A stretch of 16,123 nt of DNA from UBA10518 sp022837185 (lineage in GTDB: Bacteria > Desulfobacterota > Desulfobulbia > Desulfobulbales > Desulfobulbaceae), in assembly GCA_034007705.1 (NCBI GenBank), contig JAVEQK010000042.1:1-16123 (forward strand). The letters are read 5' to 3'. The notes beneath the pieces are model-generated. The model was given only the letters and a program-made list of their open reading frames with translations. It did no database searches and was not told the origin of the DNA. This document shows, one piece after another, positions 1 through 8,113 of the stretch (positions are counted from its first letter, which is position 1; each line of letters begins with the position of its first letter). Position numbers and translations under genes: made by a program.

Positions 1-3000
1 TTCTCATCGACCAGCATCGGCTTGGCAAATTTTACCTGCACATTCTTGCCGTGAATGTATTCCGGGTCCTTTTCCCGGGTCTCACCGGAACCGCCTGTTG
101 GTGAATCAGGCTTTTTGGGCTTATTCTCATCACCTGCCTTTTCTTCAGGGGGGTGAGCCAGGCGGTTGACTTCGGCCAGCAGCTGTAAATATTCATTCTC
201 CTCAAAACCCTGCTTTCTGTCGCGGATAACCGCGATCAATCGGGCCTGCTTCAGTTCCTGTTCGATCCTTTTGAACGGCTCCTGCAAGCGCTGCCGCTCT
301 TCGGATGCCAATCCGGGATACTCCTCCATGTCGGCAAGGCTGTCCGCAAGCTCTTGCACGGCAGTTAGAGCCTTTTCTCTTTCCTCGACCACCTGTACTT
401 CCACCTTGGCCTTCAATGCGTCCATCAGGCTCCTGGCCTGCTGCATCCTGTTGCCCTTGAAGCACAGCGGGTCGGCAATGATGGCCTGGAGCTGCTCCAA
501 CTCGCCCCCCTTGATATACGAAAAATTCGGCGACTGTTCTTCAAGCCAGGACCTGGCCTGATCGTATATATCCTTTTGCGGGCCGGACATGAAACGCAGG
601 AGCGGGTCCAGCACATCTTCCTTCATTTCGAGCAGGCTGTCCGAAACCTTTGCCAGGGCGGTGAGATAAAAACTGTATTCCTTGCCCACCAGCTCCCTGA
701 GCTGCTTGATGGGATCGGAGAGGACAGTGAGGAAGGGGTAGCGGGCAACCTGGGAGAACCGCTCTTCGAGCTGCTGGAGCTTGGCCTGGAAAGCCGCGCC
801 GGTCTCCTTGGCCAGCGGCTTGGCTTCGTTGGCCCTGGCCGGGCCGTCGAAAAACTCCTCATGGAATTCCTTGAGATGCCGCACCTGGGAGGCAGTAAAA
901 TCGATCTGCGGATCCAGGATGATGTTGCTCTGGCCCTGGGTGTTCTTGAGCGCCCGCTCCAGATCGCCGCCCTCGAGGATGTTGGAGTCCGAGCGGGCCT
1001 CGACCTTCTCCCGGGCCAGCAGTTTGGCCAGAACACAGAGAATCGCGGCAAAGTACCAGCAGTAGGGCTTGCGCTCGAACCGCTCGAACAAGGTTTTCAG
1101 GGTGGTGCGCACCCCGTTGCGGCTGTTGCCCTTGATGAAGGAGAGCATCTCCTGCTCCGCTTCGCTCATCATGTTCGGATCATCGCCAAAGAGCGTCGCC
1201 CCTGCCGGCTTGAGGCAGGATGCAATATCGTCTTCGGTGTATTTGACGGCCCTAAGCATATTCAGGTTCGGGCAGGAACGGCGGAGCAGGTCGTAAAAGC
1301 CCTCAGTAACCCTGGTAATGGGGTCCGAGGAGCCGGATTCGACCTCTTTTGCGAGGACGAAGAGCTTTGCCTTGCCGAGGAGCTCGCTTGCCTTGTCCTG
1401 CAGGTCCTTATACCGCTCACGATTTTGAAAACTCTTGTCGGTCAGGATGCGCTTGATCGTTTCCTGCTGGGTCTGGGTGATGTTCTGCCGGACATACTTG
1501 TCGGTTTTCTTATAGAGGATAAGATCGCGGACAAAACGGTCGTCAGGGGCCATGATGACTAAAAGTTCCGGCCGGGCCATGGACTGCATGCTGAGGATGG
1601 CCTCGTTGCCCACGTTTTCATTGAAGGGACTGATAACATGGATGGCGAGTTCGTATTCCTTGCCATGGAGACGGTCATCCAGCTTTCTGGTGAAGGGGTA
1701 GTCGTGGCCGGTTTCGTCGTAGCGGATCTTTTTGGACTTGATGATGTGGTCAAAAACCAGCTTGGCCAGTTCGTCAGAGACATCAAGATTTTCCACCTCG
1801 GTATTCTTGATCTCGCCTTCAACATCCTTTTCCTCATTGGTGAGGAACTCATAGATTTCACCGTTGCGCTGGATATAGATCTGCTGCTCCAGAAGGTTCA
1901 GCGCCTCTTCAACCTGGTTTTGCAGCGCCCGGATGTCGCGGTCGAAATTGTCCAGCATGAGGATGCTGATGTTCCGTACCGTCGCCTTGAAACCCCTGAC
2001 ATATTTGACCAGAAAAAGGGCCTTGAGCACCCGAATGGCAAACTCGTTGCCCAGGTTCTTTTCCGCGACCTGGACAGCGCTTTGGATCTGTGATTTCAGT
2101 GTGGAGCGGATTCCTTCGAACATGAGGTCAAAGGTTGCCAACTCCCGGATTTCGCAATCGGCAATCTTGATGGCAACCTGCTGGAAAACGCCGAGCATTG
2201 AACGCTCCCCGACCGAGCTGTGCTTGCCCTCGAAGGCGTCATGCTGGGAAAGACTCTGAATCGCCGTCTGGAACAGGGTGAACTGATAGGGGATAAATGG
2301 ATAGGCGTGGATGAAGTGATCCCGGTCCTTGAAGCTCTTATAGGTCTGAGAGCCGTCGCTGAAGCCGAAAAGAGTATTAAAGTTGTTGATCTGCTCATGG
2401 TAAATGTCGGAGAGCAGAGAAACGCCTTTTTCCGTCTTGAGGAGCAGCCGTTTCTGGATGACCTCGTCGACATTGGCGCTGGTCAGCTTCATTTTGTTGG
2501 CAAACCGCGCCTGAATTTTGGAGAAGTCGTTGCTCTGCTGCCGGCTCATGCCACCGACAAGCGTCTTCATCTCCTCTTGCGCCGTGACGATGATCCACGC
2601 CCGACCCCGGCTTTTGGTGGCAAGACTTTCGGCAATGGTCTGCAGGTTGGTCATCAGCTTGATATTGTCGGCAATATACTGTCCCACCTCGTCTACAAAA
2701 AAATTCAGCCGGAAATTGCTCCCTTGTCTCTCTATATAGGCATTGACCTGCTCGGCAAAGTCTTCAATGGAAACCTTGTAATCGTTGCGGTAATTGGTGA
2801 GGATGTTCTGAGCGACCGACTCTGCTTCCCCGGTAACTTTGCAGTAGGCTTTTGCGATATTTTTTGCCTCCAGTATGGCCTGCTCGCGGCCAAAGGTCCA
2901 CTCCTTGCCGGCAATTTCCCTGTATGCCTCCTTGAAAGGCGCATACAGGTTCCTGCTGTCCAGGTCGCGCTCAAACTTGGCAATATATCCCTGCTTGCCG

Positions 3001-3461
3001 TAGTAGCCGCACATCTCGTCAAATACTTTGACAAATACGGCAAGGAGGGCGTCGATCTGGGTCTTGCTGATCACATCCGCTTTCTGGTCGATGTTGAAAA
3101 GGATGGATTTGGAAGGTATGGCGGCCGCGTTCTTCAAGTCCCCCCGGAGGATTTCATTGTCCTTGCATTTGGGCAGGAAAAGATCGAGGACGGGAACGCC
3201 GTCAATGGAACGGTTTTCGAGCAGCAGCGCCAACATCTTCAGCAGATGCGATTTGCCGGACCCGAAGAACCCGGAAATCCAAACACCGTTGGCTCCCTCG
3301 TAATTTCTGTAAGCATCCAGAAAGCTCTCAAGCCGCTTCTCCACCTCGTTGGTCAGGACGTATTCCTCAACTTCAGAACGCAGGCTGGCCTCATCATCGG
3401 CCTTGATGACTCCTTCAATGTGCCTTTCAACCGGTTTTTCAAAAATCTCTTTTAACAGCAT
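1..3461 (-). CDS. brxC: BREX P-loop ATPase BrxC (3' end beyond window)
   Basis: Open frame of 1153 codons running off the left edge. It encodes BrxC, the large AAA-like ATPase of BREX phage defence, which works with the other Brx proteins and PglX/PglZ in host methylation and phage exclusion in the cytoplasm. Seen: the family N terminus MLLKEIFEKPVERH, Walker A in VWISGFFGSGKSH (near residue 60) and Walker B FFVDEVGQYI (near residue 255). The C-terminal third is rich in charged helices. The family is usually about 1200 residues, so only a short tail is missing. I spot-checked the frame at several points and found no break. The start is chosen by an AGGGGGGAT purine run 4-10 bases upstream. 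It is the third gene after brxA and brxB, matching type I BREX order; pglX would be expected next. Large plus-strand open frames opposite it are shadows. Confidence 0.93.
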   Translation of the reverse strand, partial: MLLKEIFEKPVERHIEGVIKADDEASLRSEVEEYVLTNEVEKRLESFLDAYRNYEGANGVWISGFFGSGKSHLLKMLALLLENRSIDGVPVLDLFLPKCKDNEILRGDLKNAAAIPSKSILFNIDQKADVISKTQIDALLAVFVKVFDEMCGYYGKQGYIAKFERDLDSRNLYAPFKEAYREIAGKEWTFGREQAILEAKNIAKAYCKVTGEAESVAQNILTNYRNDYKVSIEDFAEQVNAYIERQGSNFRLNFFVDEVGQYIADNIKLMTNLQTIAESLATKSRGRAWIIVTAQEEMKTLVGGMSRQQSNDFSKIQARFANKMKLTSANVDEVIQKRLLLKTEKGVSLLSDIYHEQINNFNTLFGFSDGSQTYKSFKDRDHFIHAYPFIPYQFTLFQTAIQSLSQHDAFEGKHSSVGERSMLGVFQQVAIKIADCEIRELATFDLMFEGIRSTLKSQIQSAVQVAEKNLGNEFAIRVLKALFLVKYVRGFKATVRNISILMLDNFDRDIRALQNQVEEALNLLEQQIYIQRNGEIYEFLTNEEKDVEGEIKNTEVENLDVSDELAKLVFDHIIKSKKIRYDETGHDYPFTRKLDDRLHGKEYELAIHVISPFNENVGNEAILSMQSMARPELLVIMAPDDRFVRDLILYKKTDKYVRQNITQTQQETIKRILTDKSFQNRERYKDLQDKASELLGKAKLFVLAKEVESGSSDPITRVTEGFYDLLRRSCPNLNMLRAVKYTEDDIASCLKPAGATLFGDDPNMMSEAEQEMLSFIKGNSRNGVRTTLKTLFERFERKPYCWYFAAILCVLAKLLAREKVEARSDSNILEGGDLERALKNTQGQSNIILDPQIDFTASQVRHLKEFHEEFFDGPARANEAKPLAKETGAAFQAKLQQLEERFSQVARYPFLTVLSDPIKQLRELVGKEYSFYLTALAKVSDSLLEMKEDVLDPLLRFMSGPQKDIYDQARSWLEEQSPNFSYIKGGELEQLQAIIADPLCFKGNRMQQARSLMDALKAKVEVQVVEEREKALTAVQELADSLADMEEYPGLASEERQRLQEPFKRIEQELKQARLIAVIRDRKQGFEENEYLQLLAEVNRLAHPPEEKAGDENKPKKPDSPTGGSGETREKDPEYIHGKNVQVKFAKPMLVDE

Positions 3462-3504
3462 CTTATCCCCCCTGGAGGCGGCCCCCGCTCCCTCTATGAA
3501 AAAT

Positions 3505-4116
3505 CTAGATCTCGCAGTGAAATATATTGAATGCCCGATAATACTTGTCGTCATGCAGGAGACCGAAAAGATCGAGTGATGCCCCCTCCTCCAGCGAATG
3601 GGTATATGCCCCCGGGAAAAACATGACCGTCGGCTGCTCTTTTGCCGTCCGTTGGAGGTTGTTCAGCACATTATGGGAACGGATATACGGGAAAACCTCC
3701 CCTACCCCGGCAATGAACATCACATCATAGGAGGCTTCCTTCATTTTTTCCGCTATAGCCGGGACAAGATGCGCCTCCGAATCGAGGACGTTCTGCAGAA
3801 GCTCAAGAAGCTCTTCCTTGGGCATCTCTGTCTCCATTTCCAGAATCTGCTCCCAGACGCCGCGTTGTCGTAATATATCGATGGCAAGGTCGTACAGGTT
3901 GATTTCCAGAATTTTTATCCCATCCCCCTGCAGCCTGTTTTGAAGCTGCTGCCGCATCCGATCCATTTCGACAGCCGTCTGGGGCGGATAGGGGCAAATG
4001 AAGAAGGGAACTTCGTTACCGAGCCCCTGCTTCTCGAGGAACCGTTCACTGCTGATCAATTTGACAAGATGATCAAACCGCTCCTGGATCGTCATTCTTT
4101 CAGGATCTCGTATCAT
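3505..4116 (-). CDS. brxB: BREX protein BrxB (DUF1788)
   Basis: A 203-residue protein of the BrxB/DUF1788 family, a required small BREX component of unknown chemistry. Seen: MTIQERFDHLVKLISS near the N terminus, VPFFICPYPP (about residues 36-45), then ILEINLYDLAIDIL, and near the C terminus VMFFPGAYTHSLEEGASLDLFGLL, read in two pieces that are typical of the family. The length matches the family. Its ATG follows the brxA TGA with no gap, so translation is probably coupled. A second in-frame ATG at residue 8 is also a credible start, because homologues often begin MTIQE/MSIQE; neither has a strong ribosome site. The stop lies 43 bp before brxC. Confidence 0.92.
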   Translation of the reverse strand: MIRDPERMTIQERFDHLVKLISSERFLEKQGLGNEVPFFICPYPPQTAVEMDRMRQQLQNRLQGDGIKILEINLYDLAIDILRQRGVWEQILEMETEMPKEELLELLQNVLDSEAHLVPAIAEKMKEASYDVMFIAGVGEVFPYIRSHNVLNNLQRTAKEQPTVMFFPGAYTHSLEEGASLDLFGLLHDDKYYRAFNIFHCEI

Positions 4117-4749
4117 TCAGCAACACCATTGTTTGATTTCCGCCTCTGAAACGGGCAGCACCGTCAACCAGGCCGGGCTGTCCTCGGCAAGGACATTTAC
4201 CAGATCCCTGGTCAACAAGGCGGGTATGATCAAATTTTCCCTGGAAAGTATCTCAGCCTCGCGCATCATCTTGAACATGACCTGTCGCAACTTGCCGCGG
4301 GTTGAGGCGGTGAGCTTCTCAAGTTCGACATACCACTCCGCCTTCTCCTCAAAAAAAATATCATAATCCTGGGTAGTGAGCAAAAGATCCATTCGAAGAA
4401 ACTTTTCTCGCAGAACATTGACTGCAAACTCCTTTATGAACAGGTAATGCTTACATATACCTACCCATAACAGATAGCGTTGTTCCTGCGTCCCACCGGT
4501 GGCCAGGAGATGAAGCTGCTTTGTTGTCAGGCGTTCAAGCCGATGACAGATTTCTCGTACCCTGCGCACAGTGCTGCTTTGCGTACGGGATTGAATGAGG
4601 TTGTCAGCCACTGCTCTTTCACGAGCCAAAGCCCAGTCTTTTTCGGATTGATACAATTCAAGTATCCTGAGAGATTCCGTAAAAAAAAGTCCCCCGGTGG
4701 AAAAGGACATCTGGTATTTTTCAGGTGCATCGGTCATAAATTCATTCAT
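4117..4749 (-). CDS. brxA: BREX protein BrxA (DUF1819)
   Basis: A 210-residue protein of the BrxA/DUF1819 family, the first gene of type I BREX operons; structural work on the family shows a small helical DNA-binding protein. Seen: MSFSTGGLFFTESLRILELY (residues 14-33), the family's conserved N-terminal block, then a helical body, and a C-terminal segment with LLTRDLVNVLAEDSP. The start used is the first ATG (MNEFMTDAP), with a weak GAAGAA upstream; ATG at residue 5 is an alternative. Upstream lies about 150 bp of AT-rich DNA, the natural place for the BREX promoter. No copy of the WYL-linked motif described below is found there. Confidence 0.93.
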   Translation of the reverse strand: MNEFMTDAPEKYQMSFSTGGLFFTESLRILELYQSEKDWALARERAVADNLIQSRTQSSTVRRVREICHRLERLTTKQLHLLATGGTQEQRYLLWVGICKHYLFIKEFAVNVLREKFLRMDLLLTTQDYDIFFEEKAEWYVELEKLTASTRGKLRQVMFKMMREAEILSRENLIIPALLTRDLVNVLAEDSPAWLTVLPVSEAEIKQWCC

Positions 4750-4902
4750 ATTTCTTCAGATGCGGGACCCGGAAGAACAGATAAGTGCCGTATCAACAAA
4801 ACCAACAGAGAAAACTCATAAAAAATGATTAAATATAAAGAGTTAATTGACGTAATTACATCATAGCAATTCCTCAAATTTTTACCTAATTATTTTTCAT
4901 CT
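4750..4902 (-). promoter_or_regulatory. AT-rich leader upstream of brxA
   Basis: The 153 bp between the two-TM protein gene and brxA are far richer in A/T than their surroundings, and this is the only intergenic gap in front of the BREX genes. Several TATATT- and TTTAAT-like hexamers occur on the minus strand near 4830-4850, but no single -35/-10 pair stands out. I place the BREX promoter here by position, not by a clear box. Confidence 0.4.
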
Positions 4903-5388
4903 TTACCAGTAGTCATCCCGCAGCCCTTCATTTTTGTACTTTTCAAGCTCGTAGTCCAGATGACCCCGGTACATTTCCTCACCAAACATTGCATAGATGC
5001 GCATAAATTTTAAGGAAATAGCAAGCAGCGATTCCCCGGAGATCGTTTCGCCTCGCTCTTCAGCCGCTTTTTTGAACCTTCCCATAACTTCCCTGGAAAT
5101 TCGTCTTATAGCCTCGGCATGCAGCTTGTTGTTCTGTTGGAAATATTTCATGCCCAGTTCTTCAACAATATCCAGGACGGTTTGCGGCTTCGTATAGATC
5201 ATTTTCGTCATTAACGGCCACGCCAAGACGGCCAATGTGAACGAAATCGATAAGAACAGGGCTGCTTTCCAGGCAGGAGCACTTGACAAATCAACATCAC
5301 CAGACAGATGGTGTTTTTTGTAGGGGCTTAAGGCAATAACCACTGTTCCCAGTGCCAAATAAATAGCTGCAATTTTCATCCAAAGCAT
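4903..5388 (-). CDS. Small protein with two membrane segments, unknown function
   Basis: 161 residues from the ATG at 5388 (MLWMKIAAIYLALGTVVIAL), chosen because GGGGAG lies seven bases before it; a longer frame starting at 5424 would overlap the end of the sigma-factor gene. Two hydrophobic helices are visible, at residues about 4-20 and 42-60 (AALFLSISFTLAVLAWPL). They are followed by a soluble, charged, helical domain of about 100 residues ending KYKNEGLRDDYW. The gene follows the sigma factor by 16 bp and is therefore probably co-transcribed with it. A membrane anchor next to a sigma factor could suggest a regulator of that factor, but no known anti-sigma motif is visible. I do not recognise the family. 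Confidence 0.75.
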   Translation of the reverse strand: MLWMKIAAIYLALGTVVIALSPYKKHHLSGDVDLSSAPAWKAALFLSISFTLAVLAWPLMTKMIYTKPQTVLDIVEELGMKYFQQNNKLHAEAIRRISREVMGRFKKAAEERGETISGESLLAISLKFMRIYAMFGEEMYRGHLDYELEKYKNEGLRDDYW

Positions 5389-5404
5389 ATTCTGTCTCCC
5401 CTTG

Positions 5405-6518
5405 TCAGCAGTTTTCTCTCTCAATCATGGAAATCGCGTCGGAAGCTTTCAACCACTGCAAGGCACGCTTTTCAAGCTGCCGGACCCGTTCCCGGGAAAG
5501 CTTCATCGATGCGCCGATTTCCTCCAGAGTTTGGTCGGGCCTGCCTTCAAGGCCGAAACGGGCGGCGACGACATACCGATCCCTGGGGTCCAGGCCCTGC
5601 ATGCATACATGCAACTGCTCGCGTGTTTCCGCCTCCGCCAGCCGTTCAAACACTGTTTTCCCGCTGTCCTGGAGGAGGTGCCCTCAGGTTCCATTCCCCG
5701 TCGTCGCTCACCGGTATGTCCAGGGAAAGCGGCTCCGCCGGGATTTCGGCAACCCTCTTGATTTCATCCATGCTCAACCTGCTGTGCAGAGCCACCTCCT
5801 CCGCGGTCGGCTCCCTCCCAAGCTGCCTGCGCAACTCGTCCATTGCCAAGCTGCAGCGCCTGGCAAGCAGGACCACGTTGTACGGGACATGGATGATCCT
5901 GGTCTTCTGCGCCAGCGCGATGCCGATGGCCTGGCGGATCCACCAGGAGGCATAGCTGGAGAGACGGTTCCCCATCCGATGGTCGAAACGCATCACTGCC
6001 CGAAGGAGCCCGATGATACCTTCCTGCACCAGGTCATCGAAGGGAAGTCCCTTGTCCCGGAAGGTTGTCGCGATCCTGACCACCAGCCGCAGATTTGCCT
6101 GAACCATGATGTCCCGGGCGGCGTCAAGGCTTTGAAGGTGAACGTGCACCGTCCGATGCAGGGCCTGGACCGCCTCGTTTTCAGGATGAAGAAGCGAGGC
6201 GTTGCAGACGGCAGTCACCATCGCCCTGAGAGAGCTCTGCCGGGGCCGGATCTCCGGGTTTCGTATCTGCCATCGATGAATCCGGGCTTTTGCCTCTGCT
6301 ACCTCGCTGGCGCCTGAAACGTCGCGCAGGACCAGGTTGACGATGGCCTGGAAATTTTCTCTGATCGTGCGGCTGTACTGTGTCTCCTCCTCTGGAGTGA
6401 GCAACTCATGGTTGATCATCTCCAGAAAACAGGACCGGCCCGGATCGTCATCATCAATGTTGTCATAACCGGTCCCGTCAAATACCTCCATATCCTCTGC
6501 CGGCATTATCGAATTCAT
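5405..6518 (-). pseudogene. Sigma-70 family factor, split by a frame shift
   Basis: The first frame (from 6518) carries region 2 (NLRLVVRIATTFRDKGLPFDDLVQ, in two pieces, then GLLRAVMRFDHRMGNRLSSYASWWIRQAIG) and region 3 (GREPTAEEVALHSRLSMDEIKRV). It ends at a stop at 5646. Region 4 (LEEIGASMKLSRERVRQLEKRAL, a helix-turn-helix for the -35 box) continues in another frame to 5405. The frames join smoothly near 5681: EWNLR then HLLQDSGKTVFERL, which needs a +1 shift at CTG AGG G|CAC. Together about 370 residues, the size of a primary-like or stationary-phase sigma factor. The start is set by GGGAGG six bases upstream of ATG 6518, overlapping the TGA of the HNH gene (ATGA). It may be a broken gene, an assembly error or, less likely, recoding. 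Confidence 0.82.
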
Positions 6519-6803
6519 TCGCATCCTCCCTCGGTCATGCTTTCCTCCCGGTCTGTCGCCCTGTTCTTTCTCCTGCTCCTGATGACCGCGGTAATGGCCC
6601 GATGACAGGCATCGCACAGGGTGATCAGGTCCCGCATCCTCTCGCGGCCGAACCACTCATAATTGGAGTGGTGAACGTGGAGTTTGGCCTCCTCGCCGCT
6701 GATGCCGCAGGTTCGGCAGCGGTAGCCGTCCCTGGCCAGCCGGCGTTCCCTTTTCCTGGCCCAGCAAGGTCGAATGCAGATGCTTCTGATACCTTCGCGT
6801 CAT
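6515..6803 (-). pseudogene. Small HNH endonuclease-like protein, frame-shifted near its start
   Basis: The frame ending at 6515 encodes about 85 residues with a zinc-type HNH core. The core is CRTCG, then LHVHHSNYEWFG, then DLITLCDACHRAI: two CxxC pairs around the HVHH catalytic block with the N residue. It has the compact form seen in phage and mobile HNH nucleases that nick or cut double-stranded DNA. That frame has no start codon of its own. A strong ribosome site (AAGGAGG) precedes the ATG at 6803, which opens MTRRYQK in a different frame; a +1 shift around residue 7 would join MTRRYQK to ICIRPCWARKRERRLARDGY. The gene overlaps the sigma-factor ATG by ATGA. Either a decayed gene or a one-base sequence error. 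Confidence 0.7.
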
Positions 6804-6812
6804 GACATACCT

Positions 6813-6864
6813 CCTTCCTGAAATCTTTTTTTTTACCCTTACGGGAAAAAAGAATTCAGGAAGG
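6813..6864 (-). promoter_or_regulatory. Long hairpin covering a stop codon and the HNH ribosome site
   Basis: Arms CCTTCCTGAA (6813-6822) and TTCAGGAAGG (6855-6864) are exact reverse complements. Inside them lie a second complementary pair of T- and A-rich tracts and a CCC/GGG pair around a short loop. Read on the minus strand, the 5' arm contains the TGA of the cysteine-rich protein. The 3' arm contains the first half of the AAGGAGG site of the HNH gene. The fold would hide that site until ribosomes terminating upstream open it, so translational coupling or attenuation is likely (inference). Confidence 0.6.
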
Positions 6865-7512
6865 GTTTCCCTTGTCCTCTGGATCATGCCGGTTGAACCT
6901 GCGGTATTCTTCTGGATGCTCCCTCCGCCACCATTGAAGGTAATGTCTGTTGCAGCAGAAGCGGGTGATCTCCCTGATTTCCAGGCCGCGGGAGAACTCG
7001 CGGCCGCAGATGTCACAGGTGCCACCGTCGATGATTTCCGGCTCGATCCAGCCGTGGGCTGGGATGCGGAAATAGGTGTAGTTCTCGCAGAGGCCGGGGA
7101 GAAAAAGCTGGCCCTTGACCTTTTTCCTGGCGTGCGGCTGCTGCTGGCAGACCGTCCACAAGGGGCTCGGCACCGGGAACTCGAAGATATTTGTCCCAAC
7201 GGCGGAAAACTCCGGGCAGTTGCGGACGTTCTTCCTCGGCCTGGTGCCGGTCGGTCCCTTGACGATGTAGAAGCGCGTCAGCATCCCCTTGGCACAGTAC
7301 TTGAACGGCAGGATGATCTCCTCCCAGGGGAGCCTGAGACGCTCCCCTTCCCGCCGGTAGCGCCTGGCATACCCTGCCGTGATTGCGCCCCCGACCAGCA
7401 CATGCCATTTCCGGCACAGTTGTTCGTAGGTCAACTCTCCCACCGTCCAGGCGGAACATGTCTCGCATTGTGATCGCACCATGAACTCCTCGGGTTTCTG
7501 CTCTCCATTCAT
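6856..7512 (-). CDS. Cysteine-rich, probably zinc-binding protein, unknown
   Basis: 218 residues from ATG 7512, with AAGGGA five bases upstream. An in-frame ATG at residue 11 is an alternative. Seen: an N-terminal pair QCETCSAW (residues 15-22), a central basic segment with YIVKGPTGTRPRKNVRNC, and a C-terminal finger-like block TCDICGREF ... RFCCNRHYLQWWRREHPEEY. The two C-terminal cysteine pairs resemble the zinc-binding parts of phage-type HNH or homing-endonuclease accessory proteins, but I see no catalytic core. The TGA lies in a hairpin before the HNH gene, which suggests coupled expression and a shared nucleic-acid role. Family not recognised. Confidence 0.75.
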   Translation of the reverse strand: MNGEQKPEEFMVRSQCETCSAWTVGELTYEQLCRKWHVLVGGAITAGYARRYRREGERLRLPWEEIILPFKYCAKGMLTRFYIVKGPTGTRPRKNVRNCPEFSAVGTNIFEFPVPSPLWTVCQQQPHARKKVKGQLFLPGLCENYTYFRIPAHGWIEPEIIDGGTCDICGREFSRGLEIREITRFCCNRHYLQWWRREHPEEYRRFNRHDPEDKGNPS

Positions 7513-7526
7513 ACGTCCCTTGCTCC

Positions 7527-7607
7527 TTACCAGGTCTTTAAGCCGTCCGTGTCTTTGACGTGAGAACCATGGGGCATGTCGCCCCGCCTAGACTCGACCA
7601 TCTCCAT
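7527..7607 (-). CDS. Candidate 26-residue leader ORF
   Basis: A short frame ATG...TAA giving MEMVESRRGDMPHGSHVKDT and six more residues ending KTW. Starts at 7607, 7601 or 7577 are possible. The stop TAA merges into the next AAGGAG sequence (TAAGGAG), fifteen bases before the start of the cysteine-rich protein. That is the layout of a translationally coupled small gene or leader peptide. The internal sequence GGGGCGACATGCCCC is a perfect 5-bp hairpin with a five-base loop. Only the position and a plausible residue mix support it. Confidence 0.3.
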   Translation of the reverse strand: MEMVESRRGDMPHGSHVKDTDGLKTW

Positions 7608-7632
7608 CCTTGTCGTGGACAGCCGGACAAGG
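7608..7632 (-). terminator. Inverted repeat after the NPYG-repeat gene
   Basis: CCTTGTC (7608-7614) and GACAAGG (7626-7632) can form a 7-bp stem with an 11-base loop just after the stop of the NPYG-repeat gene. No T-run follows on the minus strand, so it may be an RNA-stabilising or processing hairpin instead of a terminator. Confidence 0.35.
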
Positions 7633-7634
7633 AC

Positions 7635-8072
7635 CTATTCGGAGCCCTCTATTCTCAAGCCCGTGCCAAAAGGGTTATGGGGACTGTCGGACTTGTAGGG
7701 ACTGCCAGCGCCGTAGGGATTGTTGATGCTGTCCGATGAATAGCGGCTTCCATACCTGCCGTACGGATTGGATACCGATTCGGGGTCATACGGGTTGGCG
7801 CTCAGCTTTCCCTTATAGTTCCCTTGGCTGTCATACAACTTCGGCGCGTCCGTCGCGTAAGGGTTCGTGGCCGACTTGTTGCTGTACGGGCTGCCGTAGG
7901 TTCCATAGGGATTGTTGATGCTGTTGGAGTTGTACCGGCTCCCCGCTCCGTAGGGATTGCTGGTGGATCTGGGGTCATAGGGATTTGCACTGAAATTCCC
8001 GAGATCCTCTCCTGAACACAGAACTGGGGGCATGAGCGCCAGGACAACCAGACACAAAATTGTTTTTTTCAT
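7635..8072 (-). CDS. Secreted NPYG-repeat protein
   Basis: 145 residues from ATG 8072, chosen for GGGAGG seven bases upstream and for the signal peptide it opens: MKKTILCLVVLALMPPVLCSG, a basic start, a hydrophobic core and a small-residue cleavage zone near residue 20. The mature part is built from imperfect repeats of about 16-20 residues with NPYG or NPYD (SANPYDP, SNPYG, INNPYG, TNPYA, HNPFG) separated by Ser/Gly/Tyr-rich spacers. A larger unit (SANPYDPxSxSNPYG ... INNPYG) appears twice. It is exported and probably disordered or surface-associated; no enzyme motif. The gene follows the ARPP-1 gene by 41 bp on the same strand. Confidence 0.8.
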   Translation of the reverse strand: MKKTILCLVVLALMPPVLCSGEDLGNFSANPYDPRSTSNPYGAGSRYNSNSINNPYGTYGSPYSNKSATNPYATDAPKLYDSQGNYKGKLSANPYDPESVSNPYGRYGSRYSSDSINNPYGAGSPYKSDSPHNPFGTGLRIEGSE

Positions 8073-8113
8073 AAATTCCTCCCTTATTGTGAACTTCTTG
8101 CTCACCTGCCGCT

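Noticed and set aside
576..3455. Large plus-strand open frames (576-1562 and 2220-3455)
   Set aside because: They lie opposite brxC, whose Walker motifs and continuous frame are on the minus strand. The plus-strand products have no recognisable domains.
7635..8000. Repeated CCGTAGGGATTG-like units as a CRISPR array
   Set aside because: They encode NPYG repeats in one open frame with a signal peptide; spacing and sequence vary as in a protein repeat.
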